Source: Trichobilharzia regenti (Eukaryota > Platyhelminthes > Trematoda > Strigeidida > Schistosomatidae). Taken from it: DNA of 64,000 nt. The notes under the pieces were generated by a model that made no database searches, was not told the DNA's origin, and worked only from the letters and a program-made list of their open reading frames with translations. Position numbers and translations under genes: made by a program. Where the stretch lies: the NCBI GenBank assembly GCA_944472135.2, contig OX235264.1:82594319-82658318 (forward strand), in the 5' to 3' direction. Positions 1 through 9,838 of this stretch are shown piece by piece; position 1 is the stretch's first letter; each line of letters begins with the position of its first letter.

Positions 1-317
1 TGGTTGGCACTAATCTACGTTAAGGTCTAGGTCACTAATATGGGCCGTGAACAAGCCTGAGTCAACAACCAATCACAGCAAAGTTGACGTGGCAAGATAT
101 GATTCGCAGAGAGAACTCTATTTGTCAAGGAATCCCGAAACAACCAATCAGAAGCCTGCGTTTGTCTACCTAAACAACCAATCAGATGACTGCGCTTGTC
201 TATAATAATGTAGTTGAAAGATGTATAAATACGTGTTGATTTTCATAATAAAACGATCTGTTGCCTGAAAAAAAAAAAAACGGATCTGTTGCTTCGCCCT
301 TGTCTTCTGTTGTTACA
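1..317 (+). promoter_or_regulatory. LTR-like promoter and polyadenylation segment of an unidentified element
   Basis: Three CCAATCA boxes lie at 69-75, 144-150 and 178-184, the last two inside near-repeats that continue with a CTGCGxTTGTCT motif. A TATAAAT box lies at 224-230 and an AATAAA signal at 247-252, followed by a run of A at 267-279. CCAAT boxes, then TATA, then a closely following AATAAA is the layout of a retrotransposon LTR (U3-R). The segment ends in ACA at 317, exactly where homology to the Gypsy 3' internal region starts. The left end lies outside the window, so LTR status is inference; a host promoter fragment is possible. Confidence 0.35.
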
Positions 318-484
318 ATTGTATATGCCTTCAGACTTTACATGATTCACATACCTTCTCGCGTTTATGCATGTTGTAATATATCCCTATTTTTAACCAA
401 AAATCGCTATTACTATTATTATTTACTTCATAGTTTTACTTATCATTTTCCGGTTGTCTCTCCGGACCTCTACGGGGGGAGCCG

Positions 485-965
485 TGTGGAGTACGTAACA
501 ATGTGATTGTACACTTTTTGGTTATTTGTATAAATTCGAGATATTGTACATAATTTTTGTTTAAAACGCTTCTTGTGGAAATATACATAACTTCCGTGTA
601 GAATTGAAAAATACACTCTGCTGTTGGAGACTTCGTCTTCTCCCTGGTCACTTCTGCTTACTTGCTCCACTCACACCGTGTTGTATACTTCGGATTTATT
701 GTAGGAGCCTACTACTCTCAACCGAAGACATTTCTACAACCGGAACACAGCAGCTACAGCAGACGCAGTCCAAACAATTAACGTGCCCGTGGATTATATA
801 ATTAATTTGTAGCCGAGAACTTAGACTTTATATCCAAGTAATCCTTTTTGTTGCTATAACTCGTCACTGTATTTTTGGTAATATATTGTGATTTAACACT
901 CCACTGACTTGGATTATTACTTTTATATCTGGAATGTTAGTGAACTCTAATATTAGTCCCCTACA
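485..965 (+). repeat. Gypsy LTR, array copy 1
   Basis: 481 bp, starting TGTGGAGTACGT and ending CCCCTACA. The limits were set from the TSD-delimited full element at 8883-14457, whose LTRs are also 481 bp. A primer-binding-like sequence TGGTGAGCCCGAT follows at 973-985, 7 nt after the LTR; it resembles the tRNA-Trp primer site used by CsRn1-type Gypsy elements. Confidence 0.9.
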
Positions 966-1105
966 AATTAATTGGTGAGCCCGATAAGAACACGGATTAT
1001 TTTGGCATATTCATATTCTTATTTTTGCTATTTTGTATATTCATTGTGATTTTGTGTGTGGTTTATATTTGTATCCTAATTTGCACCAATAACCTCATAT
1101 TTATA

Positions 1106-1525
1106 ATGTCATCACCTCAGTCCGGTACATCAAACGAGCAGACAACTAATAGCGAGACAAATGCCACAATAAATGCCATCACTGATTTTCGTTTACCCCA
1201 ATACGGTTTCGCAGAACCAAGGATTTGGTTTGCGGTAATTGAACCGTTGCTAGAAGCACGGGGCATTAAGTCCCAAATAGCCAAATATGGTATGGTGCTG
1301 GCAGAACTCCCTCCGTCAGTATTGACAGAAATCAGCGATTTCATCGAAGATCCTCCGACGGAACATCAATTTGATAAACTTAAAGCCCTCCTCATACAAC
1401 GTACCAGTTTGTCGGATGAGAAAAGAATCCAACAATTGCTCACAGGCTGTGAACTAGGCCCACGTAAACCATCCCAGCTGCTCAGGCACATGCTTTCAGA
1501 CTTTTCAAAAACTATTGATCTTTAA
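1106..1525 (+). pseudogene. Truncated Gypsy gag, array unit 1
   Basis: The ATG at 1106 starts the same protein as the full-length gag at 12949-13836 (N-terminus [12 protein letters not shown]). The reading frame has 139 codons. It matches the full gag up to the block SQLLRHM and then runs into about 10 unrelated codons and a stop created by the internal deletion. The zinc finger and basic region of gag are lost. A longer open frame starts upstream, but its first 27 residues are a hydrophobic stretch encoded by leader sequence and have no ATG start. Confidence 0.8.
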
Positions 1526-1833
1526 TCCATATTTTTTTAATGTTTCTTTCCCCTCCTTAATTACTGTGTATTTACATATTTTTCTTTATACATTAAAAAT
1601 CTATGTTCATGGTTAGTGCAAATTTAAGTGACATGACTTTCTATTTCAATTTTTATTGCTGAACTCATTGTATATGCCTTCAGACTTTACATGATTCACA
1701 TACCTTCTCGCGTTTATGCATGTTGTAATATATCCCTATTTTTAACCAAAAATCGCTATTACTATTATTATTTACTTCATAGTTTTACTTATCATTTTCC
1801 GGTTGTCTCTCCGGACCTCTACGGGGGGAGCCG

Positions 1834-2314
1834 TGTGGAGTACGTAACAATGTGATTGTACACTTTTTGGTTATTTGTATAAATTCGAGATATTGTACAT
1901 AATTTTTGTTTAAAACGCTTCTTGTGGAAATATACATAACTTCCGTGTAGAATTGAAAAATACACTCTGCTGTTGGAGACTTCGTCTTCTCCCTGGTCAC
2001 TTCTGCTTACTTGCTCCACTCACACCGTGTTGTATACTTCGGATTTATTGTAGGAGCCTACTACTCTCAACCGAAGACATTTCTACAACCGGAACACAGC
2101 AGCTACAGCAGACGCAGTCCAAACAATTAACGTGCCCGTGGATTATATAATTAATTTGTAGCCGAGAACTTAGACTTTATATCCAAGTAATCCTTTTTGT
2201 TGCTATAACTCGTCACTGTATTTTTGGTAATATATTGTGATTTAACACTCCACTGACTTGGATTATTACTTTTATATCTGGAATGTTAGTGAACTCTAAT
2301 ATTAGTCCCCTACA
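1834..2314 (+). repeat. Gypsy LTR, array copy 2
   Basis: 481 bp, 1349 bp downstream of copy 1 and identical to it by eye. It serves both as the 3' LTR of unit 1 and the 5' LTR of unit 2. A primer-binding-like TGGTGAGCCCGAT follows at 2322-2334. Confidence 0.9.
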
Positions 2315-2454
2315 AATTAATTGGTGAGCCCGATAAGAACACGGATTATTTTGGCATATTCATATTCTTATTTTTGCTATTTTGTATATTCATTGTGATT
2401 TTGTGTGTGGTTTATATTTGTATCCTAATTTGCACCAATAACCTCATATTTATA

Positions 2455-2874
2455 ATGTCATCACCTCAGTCCGGTACATCAAACGAGCAGACAACTAATA
2501 GCGAGACAAATGCCACAATAAATGCCATCACTGATTTTCGTTTACCCCAATACGGTTTCGCAGAACCAAGGATTTGGTTTGCGGTAATTGAACCGTTGCT
2601 AGAAGCACGGGGCATTAAGTCCCAAATAGCCAAATATGGTATGGTGCTGGCAGAACTCCCTCCGTCAGTATTGACAGAAATCAGCGATTTCATCGAAGAT
2701 CCTCCGACGGAACATCAATTTGATAAACTTAAAGCCCTCCTCATACAACGTACCAGTTTGTCGGATGAGAAAAGAATCCAACAATTGCTCACAGGCTGTG
2801 AACTAGGCCCACGTAAACCATCCCAGCTGCTCAGGCACATGCTTTCAGACTTTTCAAAAACTATTGATCTTTAA
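2455..2874 (+). pseudogene. Truncated Gypsy gag, array unit 2
   Basis: Exact repeat of the truncated gag in unit 1: 139 codons, the same deletion junction after LLRHM and the same stop. Because the two units share the junction, the deletion arose before the tandem duplication. Confidence 0.8.
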
Positions 2875-3182
2875 TCCATATTTTTTTAATGTTTCTTTCC
2901 CCTCCTTAATTACTGTGTATTTACATATTTTTCTTTATACATTAAAAATCTATGTTCATGGTTAGTGCAAATTTAAGTGACATGACTTTCTATTTCAATT
3001 TTTATTGCTGAACTCATTGTATATGCCTTCAGACTTTACATGATTCACATACCTTCTCGCGTTTATGCATGTTGTAATATATCCCTATTTTTAACCAAAA
3101 ATCGCTATTACTATTATTATTTACTTCATAGTTTTACTTATCATTTTCCGGTTGTCTCTCCGGACCTCTACGGGGGGAGCCG

Positions 3183-3663
3183 TGTGGAGTACGTAACAAT
3201 GTGATTGTACACTTTTTGGTTATTTGTATAAATTCGAGATATTGTACATAATTTTTGTTTAAAACGCTTCTTGTGGAAATATACATAACTTCCGTGTAGA
3301 ATTGAAAAATACACTCTGCTGTTGGAGACTTCGTCTTCTCCCTGGTCACTTCTGCTTACTTGCTCCACTCACACCGTGTTGTATACTTCGGATTTATTGT
3401 AGGAGCCTACTACTCTCAACCGAAGACATTTCTACAACCGGAACACAGCAGCTACAGCAGACGCAGTCCAAACAATTAACGTGCCCGTGGATTATATAAT
3501 TAATTTGTAGCCGAGAACTTAGACTTTATATCCAAGTAATCCTTTTTGTTGCTATAACTCGTCACTGTATTTTTGGTAATATATTGTGATTTAACACTCC
3601 ACTGACTTGGATTATTACTTTTATATCTGGAATGTTAGTGAACTCGAATATTAATCCCCTAGA
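3183..3663 (+). repeat. Gypsy LTR, array copy 3 (diverged right end)
   Basis: Matches copies 1 and 2 until the last 25 bp, where it reads AACTCGAATATTAATCCCC and ends CTAGA instead of CTACA. About 11 more bases resemble the region before the primer site, and then BEL sequence begins. The changed terminus suggests recombination or gene conversion with a different copy at the array edge. Confidence 0.75.
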
Positions 3664-3767
3664 AATTTATTGGTTTCACGGATATGCACCCACTGCTGAG
3701 AGCAGTGAACTAACCTGGGAATTCGGTTAATTGTAATCGTATCTCTAGAGCCCTTGACATCTCACAA

Positions 3768-5269
3768 GTTTTCTTAGGGGTATTACCTGTTAAGGTGAAA
3801 GGACTGAAATCTTCAGTAGAGTCTTATGCATTGTTGGATAATGGTTCAGACGTTACATTGATAGATGCTGAACTGGCTGGTTGCTTGGGTATTAAATGTC
3901 CAAAGCAACCCTTGGTTGTAAATACTTTCAATTCTGCGAAAACAGTAGTATGTGAGCGAGTGTCATTTCCGTTAGAATCCTTGGCTACTGGGGAGACCGT
4001 GGAAGTGGATACTGCTTACACTACCTCCAGTATGAAAATTGGCGAAGCTATAGTACCTAGTCGTGAAACGGTTGTCGGTAAGCCATACCTGTGTGACATA
4101 CCTCTGCCAACACTGCAAGATGGAAGAGTGAGAGTACTCATTGGATGTAGTGTGCCAGAAGCTCACAAGGTATTAGAAGAGAGATTTGGAGGTAGAGATG
4201 ATCTGTTTGCGACGAAAACACCCCTGGGATGGACAGTGAGAGGACCTATACCCATAGTCCACATATCATCATTAGTTGCAAACGATAGGGACAAACTAGA
4301 AACTATGATTAAAAATATGTATGACAAGGAGTTTTGTGACTGCGGTGTCCCAGGGAAGGGTCGTTCTGTAGAAGACATAAAAGCAGTTAAAATAGCCGAG
4401 GACTCTTGTAAATACGAAAACGGGCGTTTCAGCGTTGGCCTACCATGGAGATTCAAAGATAGACAGTTGGTTTGTAATAGGAAAGTTGCTCTTAAGAGAC
4501 TAATGGGTTTACAGAAGAAATTTCTGTCAAATGCAGAACTCTGGTCCAAATATAAGGAAGTCGTCGATGAACATATAATGAAGGGTTACGTTGAAAGACT
4601 AGTTGATCAGAGTGAGCCAGGGAAGTGATATTTGCCCCATCATCCCGTCTTTAACCCGAGGAAGCCAGGTAAACTCCGTGTGGTGTTTGATTGTTCTGCG
4701 AAACATGAAGGAGTCTCTTTAAATGATAATCTGTATAGTGGCCCAGATTGCGTGAGCTCATTAGTTGGACTGCTGTTAAGATTCAGAAAGTTTACAGTTG
4801 CTGTCGCGGCGGATATTGAGGAAATGTTCCTACAGGTGAAGGTGCCAGAGAGTGACAGAGATCACTTGAGGTTTTTGTGGTTTGATGACGGTCCTTGTGG
4901 TAAGGTGTCAGAATATAGGATGACAGTGCATCCATTTGGTGCCACGTCCTCCCCGTTTTGTGCTAATTTTGCTCTACGAAAGGCAGTGTCCACATTTGGT
5001 TCTAATGATTTGCTGGACGTCATAGATTGTTGCTTCTACGTGGATGATTGTTTAGCCTCATTTGATGATGATAAGTGTGCAGTTAGATTTGCAACAAGCA
5101 TCACTGAAAAGTGTTAGCTAAGGCCGGCTTTCGTCTAACTAAGTGGGTCTCGAACAGCCTAGACGTTTTGAAGCATATAGATCCAAAAGACAGAGCACCT
5201 ACCGTACGAGATTTGCCTGTTGATACTCTACCAGTTGAACGCACATTAGGTATGCGATGGGATGTGAAC
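3768..5269 (+). pseudogene. BEL/Pao protease and reverse transcriptase (broken)
   Basis: The frame starting near 3768 (FLGVLPVKVKGL) carries the protease active site LLDNGSDVTLID, with the D-x-G-S pattern seen in BEL proteases. The reverse transcriptase follows: YLPHHPVFNP, then RVVFDCSAKHEGVSLND, then VAADIEEMFLQVKV, and the catalytic CCFYVDDCLASF. An in-frame TGA at 4626-4628 stands where BEL proteins have Trp just before YLPHH. A second lesion near 5110-5117 shifts the frame, and homology resumes as LAKAGFRLTKW. The fragment ends at WDVN, where the small LTR element is inserted. Function in life would be Gag-Pol processing and first-strand cDNA synthesis in the cytoplasmic particle. Confidence 0.8.
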
Positions 5270-5464
5270 TGTGGTGATTGACAATTTCTATCTCTGTATT
5301 GTTTAAAATACTTACTGTTGACTGTTGATATGTTTCTTATATGAATTGCATAATAATTCCGCTAAATACAAATTCCTGATTGCTGCCCTCTCTGAGTTTT
5401 GGTTGGATTCGTGTAATTCGGTCATCTCGAAATACTAATATTACAAGTACAATAAATTACTACA
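5270..5464 (+). repeat. 5' LTR of short gag-only element
   Basis: 195 bp, TG...CA ends, directly preceded by TSD tgaac. Confidence 0.9.
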
Positions 5465-5477
5465 AATTGGCGTCGCG

Positions 5478-6635
5478 ATGGAGCTAAGTAACCTGGGAAA
5501 ATTCCCCATTAATGGGTCTCCACGGGAGACTGCTGATTATTTGGAATGCTTCGATGCGTGGTGCATTTCAAAGAATGTTCGGGAAGACAAAATACCAGCA
5601 CATTTCATTACCACTATTGGACCAGATGCGTATAGCCTGGTGAAGAATCTGGCGTTTCCAGATAAACCCATTTCTCTGTCATATGACAAGATCCGTGAAC
5701 TTCTGACAAATCACTTTCATGTGACTACATTTGAGACCAGAGAGAGGGCTCACTTCAACAAACTGGTACGTTCTCCCAACCAGAAGATTCGAGACTTTAT
5801 TCTTCAACTCCAAATACAAGCTTCAAAGTGTAATTTTGGAGATCAGCTGCATACTCAACTACGTGATCGTCTAATTGCTGGAGTCAATATTCCTAAATTA
5901 GAGAAAGAGTTAATTCAAATTCCTTCTTGTACTTTTCAAACTGCTAAAGATGTATGTATTACATATGAAGATGTCAATAATGAATACTCTGCTCCCACTA
6001 CGTCAGTGTCTGATGTTATGCTTTCTAAAGTCGAAAATACAAGTGGTAATGGAAAGCAATCCAAACTGCCGTCCACAGGTAATAGAATGCAGCCAGAGAT
6101 CAAAAACATTAAACCGTGTTTATCCTGTGGAAAGTTACATCTACGAAGCACTTTCCGTTTTCGGGGTGCTAAGTGCCATAAATGTGGTAAAGTTGGACAC
6201 ATCAAGACGGTTTGCAGAAGTTCGAATACTTATGTTGCTCAACATTCTTATAATTCTCCCAAGCTGTCTAGTAAAATGGAGTCAATGTGTCTTTCAACCT
6301 TTCAAAATACTCAAGCTAATCCGATGAAAACCTCCACTACAAGTTCAGTAACTCAAGCGTCAACTGTTTTCAAAGATGAGGTAGCCGAGTTACAATGCAA
6401 ACTGTCGAAAACACGGAAAAAACTGAATGAGATGAGAGAGCAACTGATTAAAATGGAGGAATTGTTGCATATGCATAGACTGAGTTTGTTGAATGCAGAG
6501 CATACAAGTACCCGTGAAAGTCCTGCAAAACTTTTCAAATCTCGAATTCTCAAAAAGCATCTGATGTCCACGACTTCTAATGTACATTATTACAAAGGGA
6601 ATGGCTATAGACCTTATGTTGAAGTTATACTATAA
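5478..6635 (+). CDS. Gag-like capsid/nucleocapsid protein of short LTR element
   Basis: 385 residues starting MELSNLGKFPINGS; the ATG lies 13 nt after the LTR, inside the primer-site region. Residues 1-170 resemble a Ty3/Gypsy capsid (ECFDAWCISKN, then YDKIRELLTNHF, then KIRDFILQLQIQASKC). A CCHC zinc knuckle CHKCGKVGHIKTVC lies near residues 234-247, and a CxxC/H-containing stretch precedes it. The C-terminal third has a heptad-like, K/E-rich stretch (residues about 300-335) that could form a coiled coil. Expected role: RNA packaging and particle assembly. The frame is intact although the element has no enzymes. Confidence 0.8.
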   Translation: MELSNLGKFPINGSPRETADYLECFDAWCISKNVREDKIPAHFITTIGPDAYSLVKNLAFPDKPISLSYDKIRELLTNHFHVTTFETRERAHFNKLVRSPNQKIRDFILQLQIQASKCNFGDQLHTQLRDRLIAGVNIPKLEKELIQIPSCTFQTAKDVCITYEDVNNEYSAPTTSVSDVMLSKVENTSGNGKQSKLPSTGNRMQPEIKNIKPCLSCGKLHLRSTFRFRGAKCHKCGKVGHIKTVCRSSNTYVAQHSYNSPKLSSKMESMCLSTFQNTQANPMKTSTTSSVTQASTVFKDEVAELQCKLSKTRKKLNEMREQLIKMEELLHMHRLSLLNAEHTSTRESPAKLFKSRILKKHLMSTTSNVHYYKGNGYRPYVEVIL

Positions 6636-6650
6636 AAAATGGGAAATTGA

Positions 6651-6920
6651 GTGGTGAAGATATTAGACATCAAAGATCACTCAGTTCATAACGGACACCT
6701 GGACAAAGTGACAATAAATGAAGTAGGTCGTTCCAATTATAATATTATTGATTCCGCTACTAATCCTGATTTTGTAGATATTTCAGAAATAGGTCCTGAT
6801 AATACTGATGAAAATAATATCACAGAATCAGTTAGAAGGTCGCAGCTACTTGCAAGCAAACCGAGACATCGTTATAAATACGCAAGGAGATATTCGAGGT
6901 GTGGCGGATGTGGTGATTGA
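6651..6920 (+). pseudogene. Pol C-terminal remnant (end of integrase)
   Basis: About 89 open codons directly downstream of gag. They end with RRSQLLASKPRHRYKYARR, a basic tail of the type found after the integrase core in Gypsy polyproteins, followed by codons read into the 3' LTR. There is no ATG start in a usable position. It marks the right edge of the internal deletion that removed the enzymes. Confidence 0.55.
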
Positions 6921-7103
6921 CAATTTCTATCTCTGTATTGTTTAAAATACTTACTGTTGACTGTTGATATGTTTCTTATATGAATTGCATAATAATTCCG
7001 CTAAATACAAATTCCTGATTGCTGCCCTCTCTGAGTTTTGGTTGGATTCGTGTAATTCGGTCATCTCGAAATACTAATATTACAAGTACAATAAATTACT
7101 ACA
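6909..7103 (+). repeat. 3' LTR of short gag-only element
   Basis: 195 bp, identical by eye to the 5' LTR; followed by TSD tgaac at 7104-7108. Confidence 0.9.
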
Positions 7104-8882
7104 TGAACTCTGATACCTTTGGATTTAGTGTTGGTGATATTGATAAGCCAGTTACTCGGAGAGGTGTGCTCTCTGTGTTGTCGTCCGTGTTTGACCCACT
7201 TGGATTAGTAGCACCTTATCTACTTCCGGCTAGGAGGTTATTTCTAGAGACATGCAGGAAAGGGTTACAGTGGGATGAACCATTTAGTGAGAGGCAGAGA
7301 GAAGAGTGGAAGGGGTGGTTTAACAGTTTAAGAATGCTGAATCTACATTCCGTCTCACGTCCACTTAAGCCGTCGAGAAATCATGATATAATTGACTTCC
7401 ATGTTTTTTCTGATGCCTCTGAGGTTGGATTTGGTGCAGCCGTATACATCAGAACCACCTTAAGGAATGATATAGATGTTAGCCTGGTGATGGGTAAATC
7501 TAGAGTTGCACCTCTAAAGACGGTTTCGATTCCGAGATTAGAACTTAATGCAGCCTTACTAGCTGCGCAGTTATTCACAACGGTGTGTAAAGAGTTGGAT
7601 TACCCCAAGTATCCCGTAACGTTTTGGACTGATTCAATGTCTGTGATATATTATGTACGCAACGAGTCAGCAAGATATGCATGTTTTGTAGCTAACAGAG
7701 TATCTCAAATTCGTGAACTAACAACTGTTGAGCAGTGGAGGTACGTACCGCCTGGAAAAAATCCAGCTGATCTAGCCTCGCGAGGAGTTATTGATATGAA
7801 TGTGGTTAAAAATAAGTGGTGGAAAGGTCCAGAGTTCTTGCTAAGGGCTGATAGTATGTGGCCTAGTAGAGAAGATGAACCACCGATAAACGAGTATGCC
7901 TTGGAGTTGAAGACAAGTGTCAGTTTAACATCTACTCAAGAAAGACATTCAGGTTTACATCCACTTTTTAAATATTATCCTTCTTGGTACAAACTACTGA
8001 AAGCTGTTGCGTGGTTGACACGATATGTTACGTATTTAAAGGTCATGCATCTTGCGGGATACGAAAATATGAATGTGGGGCCTTTGAGAGTCGAAGATAT
8101 TAGAAATGCAGAGTTAACGATTTTGAGGGCTGCTCAGTGGGAAGCGTGGGGTGAGATTGCCAAAGAGGATAGTCCCGATTTCGCAGATTTCAAGGTGCAG
8201 TTAGATAGATTATCTCCGATAGTTTCCGAAGGGACCGCTACAGTTGGTCGACGTCTACAAATGTCAGAATCGTCATATGAGACACGTCATCCGGCTTTAT
8301 TACCTTACTACCATCCAGTCACTGATCTCATTATAAGACACTACCATGTTCTTGAAGGTCATTTGGGTACTTCGCAAGTACTATCAAGTATTCGATGTAA
8401 GTTCTGGATAGTGAAGGGAGGTACTGCTGTCCGTAAAATAATTGATAAGTGCATGGAATGTAAACTCCGAAATGCTCGTCCAGTACAGCAGATGATGGCA
8501 CCACTCCCAGCGTGGCAAGCTTCTGAAGGGAATTATCCATTTGAGTACGTTGGAGTGGATTTGTTCGGACCTTTTGTAGTGAAGAGAGGCAGAACCCTAT
8601 GTAAAAGATATGGCTGTTTATTCACCTGTTTGAAAATGAGAGCTGTGCATATTGAGATGGTTCATACGTTAACTACTGATTCATTCGTGCTAGCATTACA
8701 CAGATTTATAAATCGCCGGGGTGTACCGAAGATGATGTTCAGCGACAGAGGGACTAATTTTGTTGGCTGTCACGCCGAACTTAAAGAGTACTTCGAAGGT
8801 CCCCAAACGAGAGTTCAGGAACAGTTACTGAAAAGGAACATCGAGTGGCACTTCAATCCACCACATGCCAGCCATAGAGGCG
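7104..8882 (+). pseudogene. BEL/Pao RNase H and integrase N-terminal and core part
   Basis: Reads on from the fragment at 3768-5269 across the small insertion (WDVN then SDTFGFSVGDIDKPV). The connection region VLSSVFDPLGLVAPYLL is a BEL/Pao hallmark. RNase H carries HVFSDASEVGFGAAVY and TFWTDSMSVIYYV. The integrase has a zinc site (HYHVLEGHLGT ... CMECK), the first catalytic Asp in VGVDLFGPF and the second in FSDRGTNFVG. It stops at PPHASHRG, where the Gypsy element entered. The frame is open throughout. An apparent start further upstream lies inside the inserted LTR and is not real. Confidence 0.85.
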
Positions 8883-9363
8883 TGTAGGGGACTAATATTA
8901 GAGTTCACTAACATTCCAAGTATAAAAGTAATAATCCAAGTCAGTGGAGTGTTAAATCACAATATATTACCAAAAATACAGTGACGAGTTATAGCAACAA
9001 AAAGGATTACTTGGATATAAAGTCTAAGTCCTCGGCTACAAATTAATTATATAATCCACGGGCACGTTAATTGTTTGGACTGCGTCTGCTGTAGCTGCTG
9101 TGTTCCGGTTGTAGAAATGTCTTCGGTTGAGAGTAGTAGGCTCCTACAATAAATCCGAAGTATACAACACGGTGTGAGTGGAGCAAGTAAGCAGAAGTGA
9201 CCAGGGAGAAGACGAAGTCTCCAACAGCAGAGTGTATTTTTCAATTGTACACGGAAGTTATGTATATTTCAACAAGAAGCGTTTTAAACAAAAATTATGT
9301 ACAATATCTCGAATTTATACAAGTAACCAAAAAGTGTACAATCACATTGTTACGTACTCAACA
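8883..9363 (-). repeat. 3' LTR of Gypsy element
   Basis: 481 bp, TG...CA ends, outer edge fixed by TSD ggcg at 8879-8882. A polypurine tract (reverse complement of 9364-9376) precedes it on the minus strand. Confidence 0.93.
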
Positions 9364-9838
9364 CGGCTCCCCCCGTAGAGGTCCGGAGAGACAACCGGAA
9401 AATGATAAGTAAAACTATGAAGTAAATAATAATAGTAATAGCAACTTTTGGATAAAAATAGGGATATATTACAACATGCATAAACGCGAGAAGGTATGTG
9501 AATCATGTAAAGTCTGAAAGCATATACAATGAGTTCAGCAATAAAAATTGAAATAGAAAGTCATGTCACTTAAATTTGCACTAACCATGAACATAGATTT
9601 TTAATGTATAAAGAAAAATATGTAAATACACAGTAATTAAGGAGGGGAAAGAAACATTAAAAAAATATGGATTAAAGATCAATAGTTTTTGGAAAGGACA
9701 ATACCTGTTTTTTAGGTGAGGTACATATAAATAAATAATAGTGATAGTAACATCAAAGTTTACGACGAAATACTAACGGTCATGATGATAATGTCTAAAC
9801 GAAAAAGATAATAATAATTTTCAATTATTTTTCTTTTA
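9364..9838 (-). other. 3' non-coding region of Gypsy element
   Basis: About 475 bp of AT-rich sequence between the pol stop and the 3' LTR, ending in a polypurine tract next to the LTR. The same region is fused to truncated gag in the 1349-bp array units; the array deletion ends near 9690 in this copy. Confidence 0.75.

Larger units (their letters stand above)
318..3663 (+). mobile_element. Tandem array of internally deleted Gypsy elements sharing LTRs
   Basis: The order is partial 3' internal region, LTR, truncated gag, 3' internal region, LTR, truncated gag, 3' internal region, LTR. The repeat period is exactly 1349 bp, and the two full units look identical by eye. The sequence is the same family as the full Gypsy element on the minus strand at 8883-14457. 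Each unit lacks the end of gag and all of pol: gag is fused, after its codon block LLRHM, directly to the 3' non-coding region. A polypurine tract (GGGGGGAG) precedes each LTR. Shared LTRs between units point to LTR-LTR recombination or unequal crossing over. The array ends against BEL sequence at about 3664. Confidence 0.85.
5270..7103 (+). mobile_element. Short LTR retrotransposon with gag but no RT/IN (non-autonomous)
   Basis: The element is 1834 bp with 195-bp LTRs at 5270-5464 and 6909-7103 that are identical by eye. Both start TGTGGTGATTG and end AATTACTACA. The 5-bp target duplication tgaac lies at 5265-5269 and 7104-7108. A primer-binding-like TGGCGTCGCGATGG starts at 5468. It encodes a gag-like ORF and then only the tail of a pol polyprotein, so protease, RT, RNase H and integrase have been deleted. 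Identical LTRs and a clean TSD indicate very recent insertion into BEL element B. It must rely on a full-length relative in trans. Confidence 0.9.

Noticed and set aside
1025..1105. Open frame upstream of Gypsy gag encoding a hydrophobic, signal-like stretch of 27 residues (also at 2374 and 13917)
   Set aside because: It begins with a non-ATG codon in the leader and the first ATG gives MSSPQSG; the hydrophobicity follows from AT-rich leader sequence.
7019..7103. Start of a 622-codon frame at 7019
   Set aside because: The first 28 codons lie inside the 3' LTR of the short gag-only element; the real BEL sequence starts at 7104.
9197..9412. Small conserved ORFs inside every Gypsy LTR (65, 66 and 71 codons, several strands)
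   Set aside because: They overlap each other in different frames and are conserved only because the LTRs are recent copies; no coding signature.
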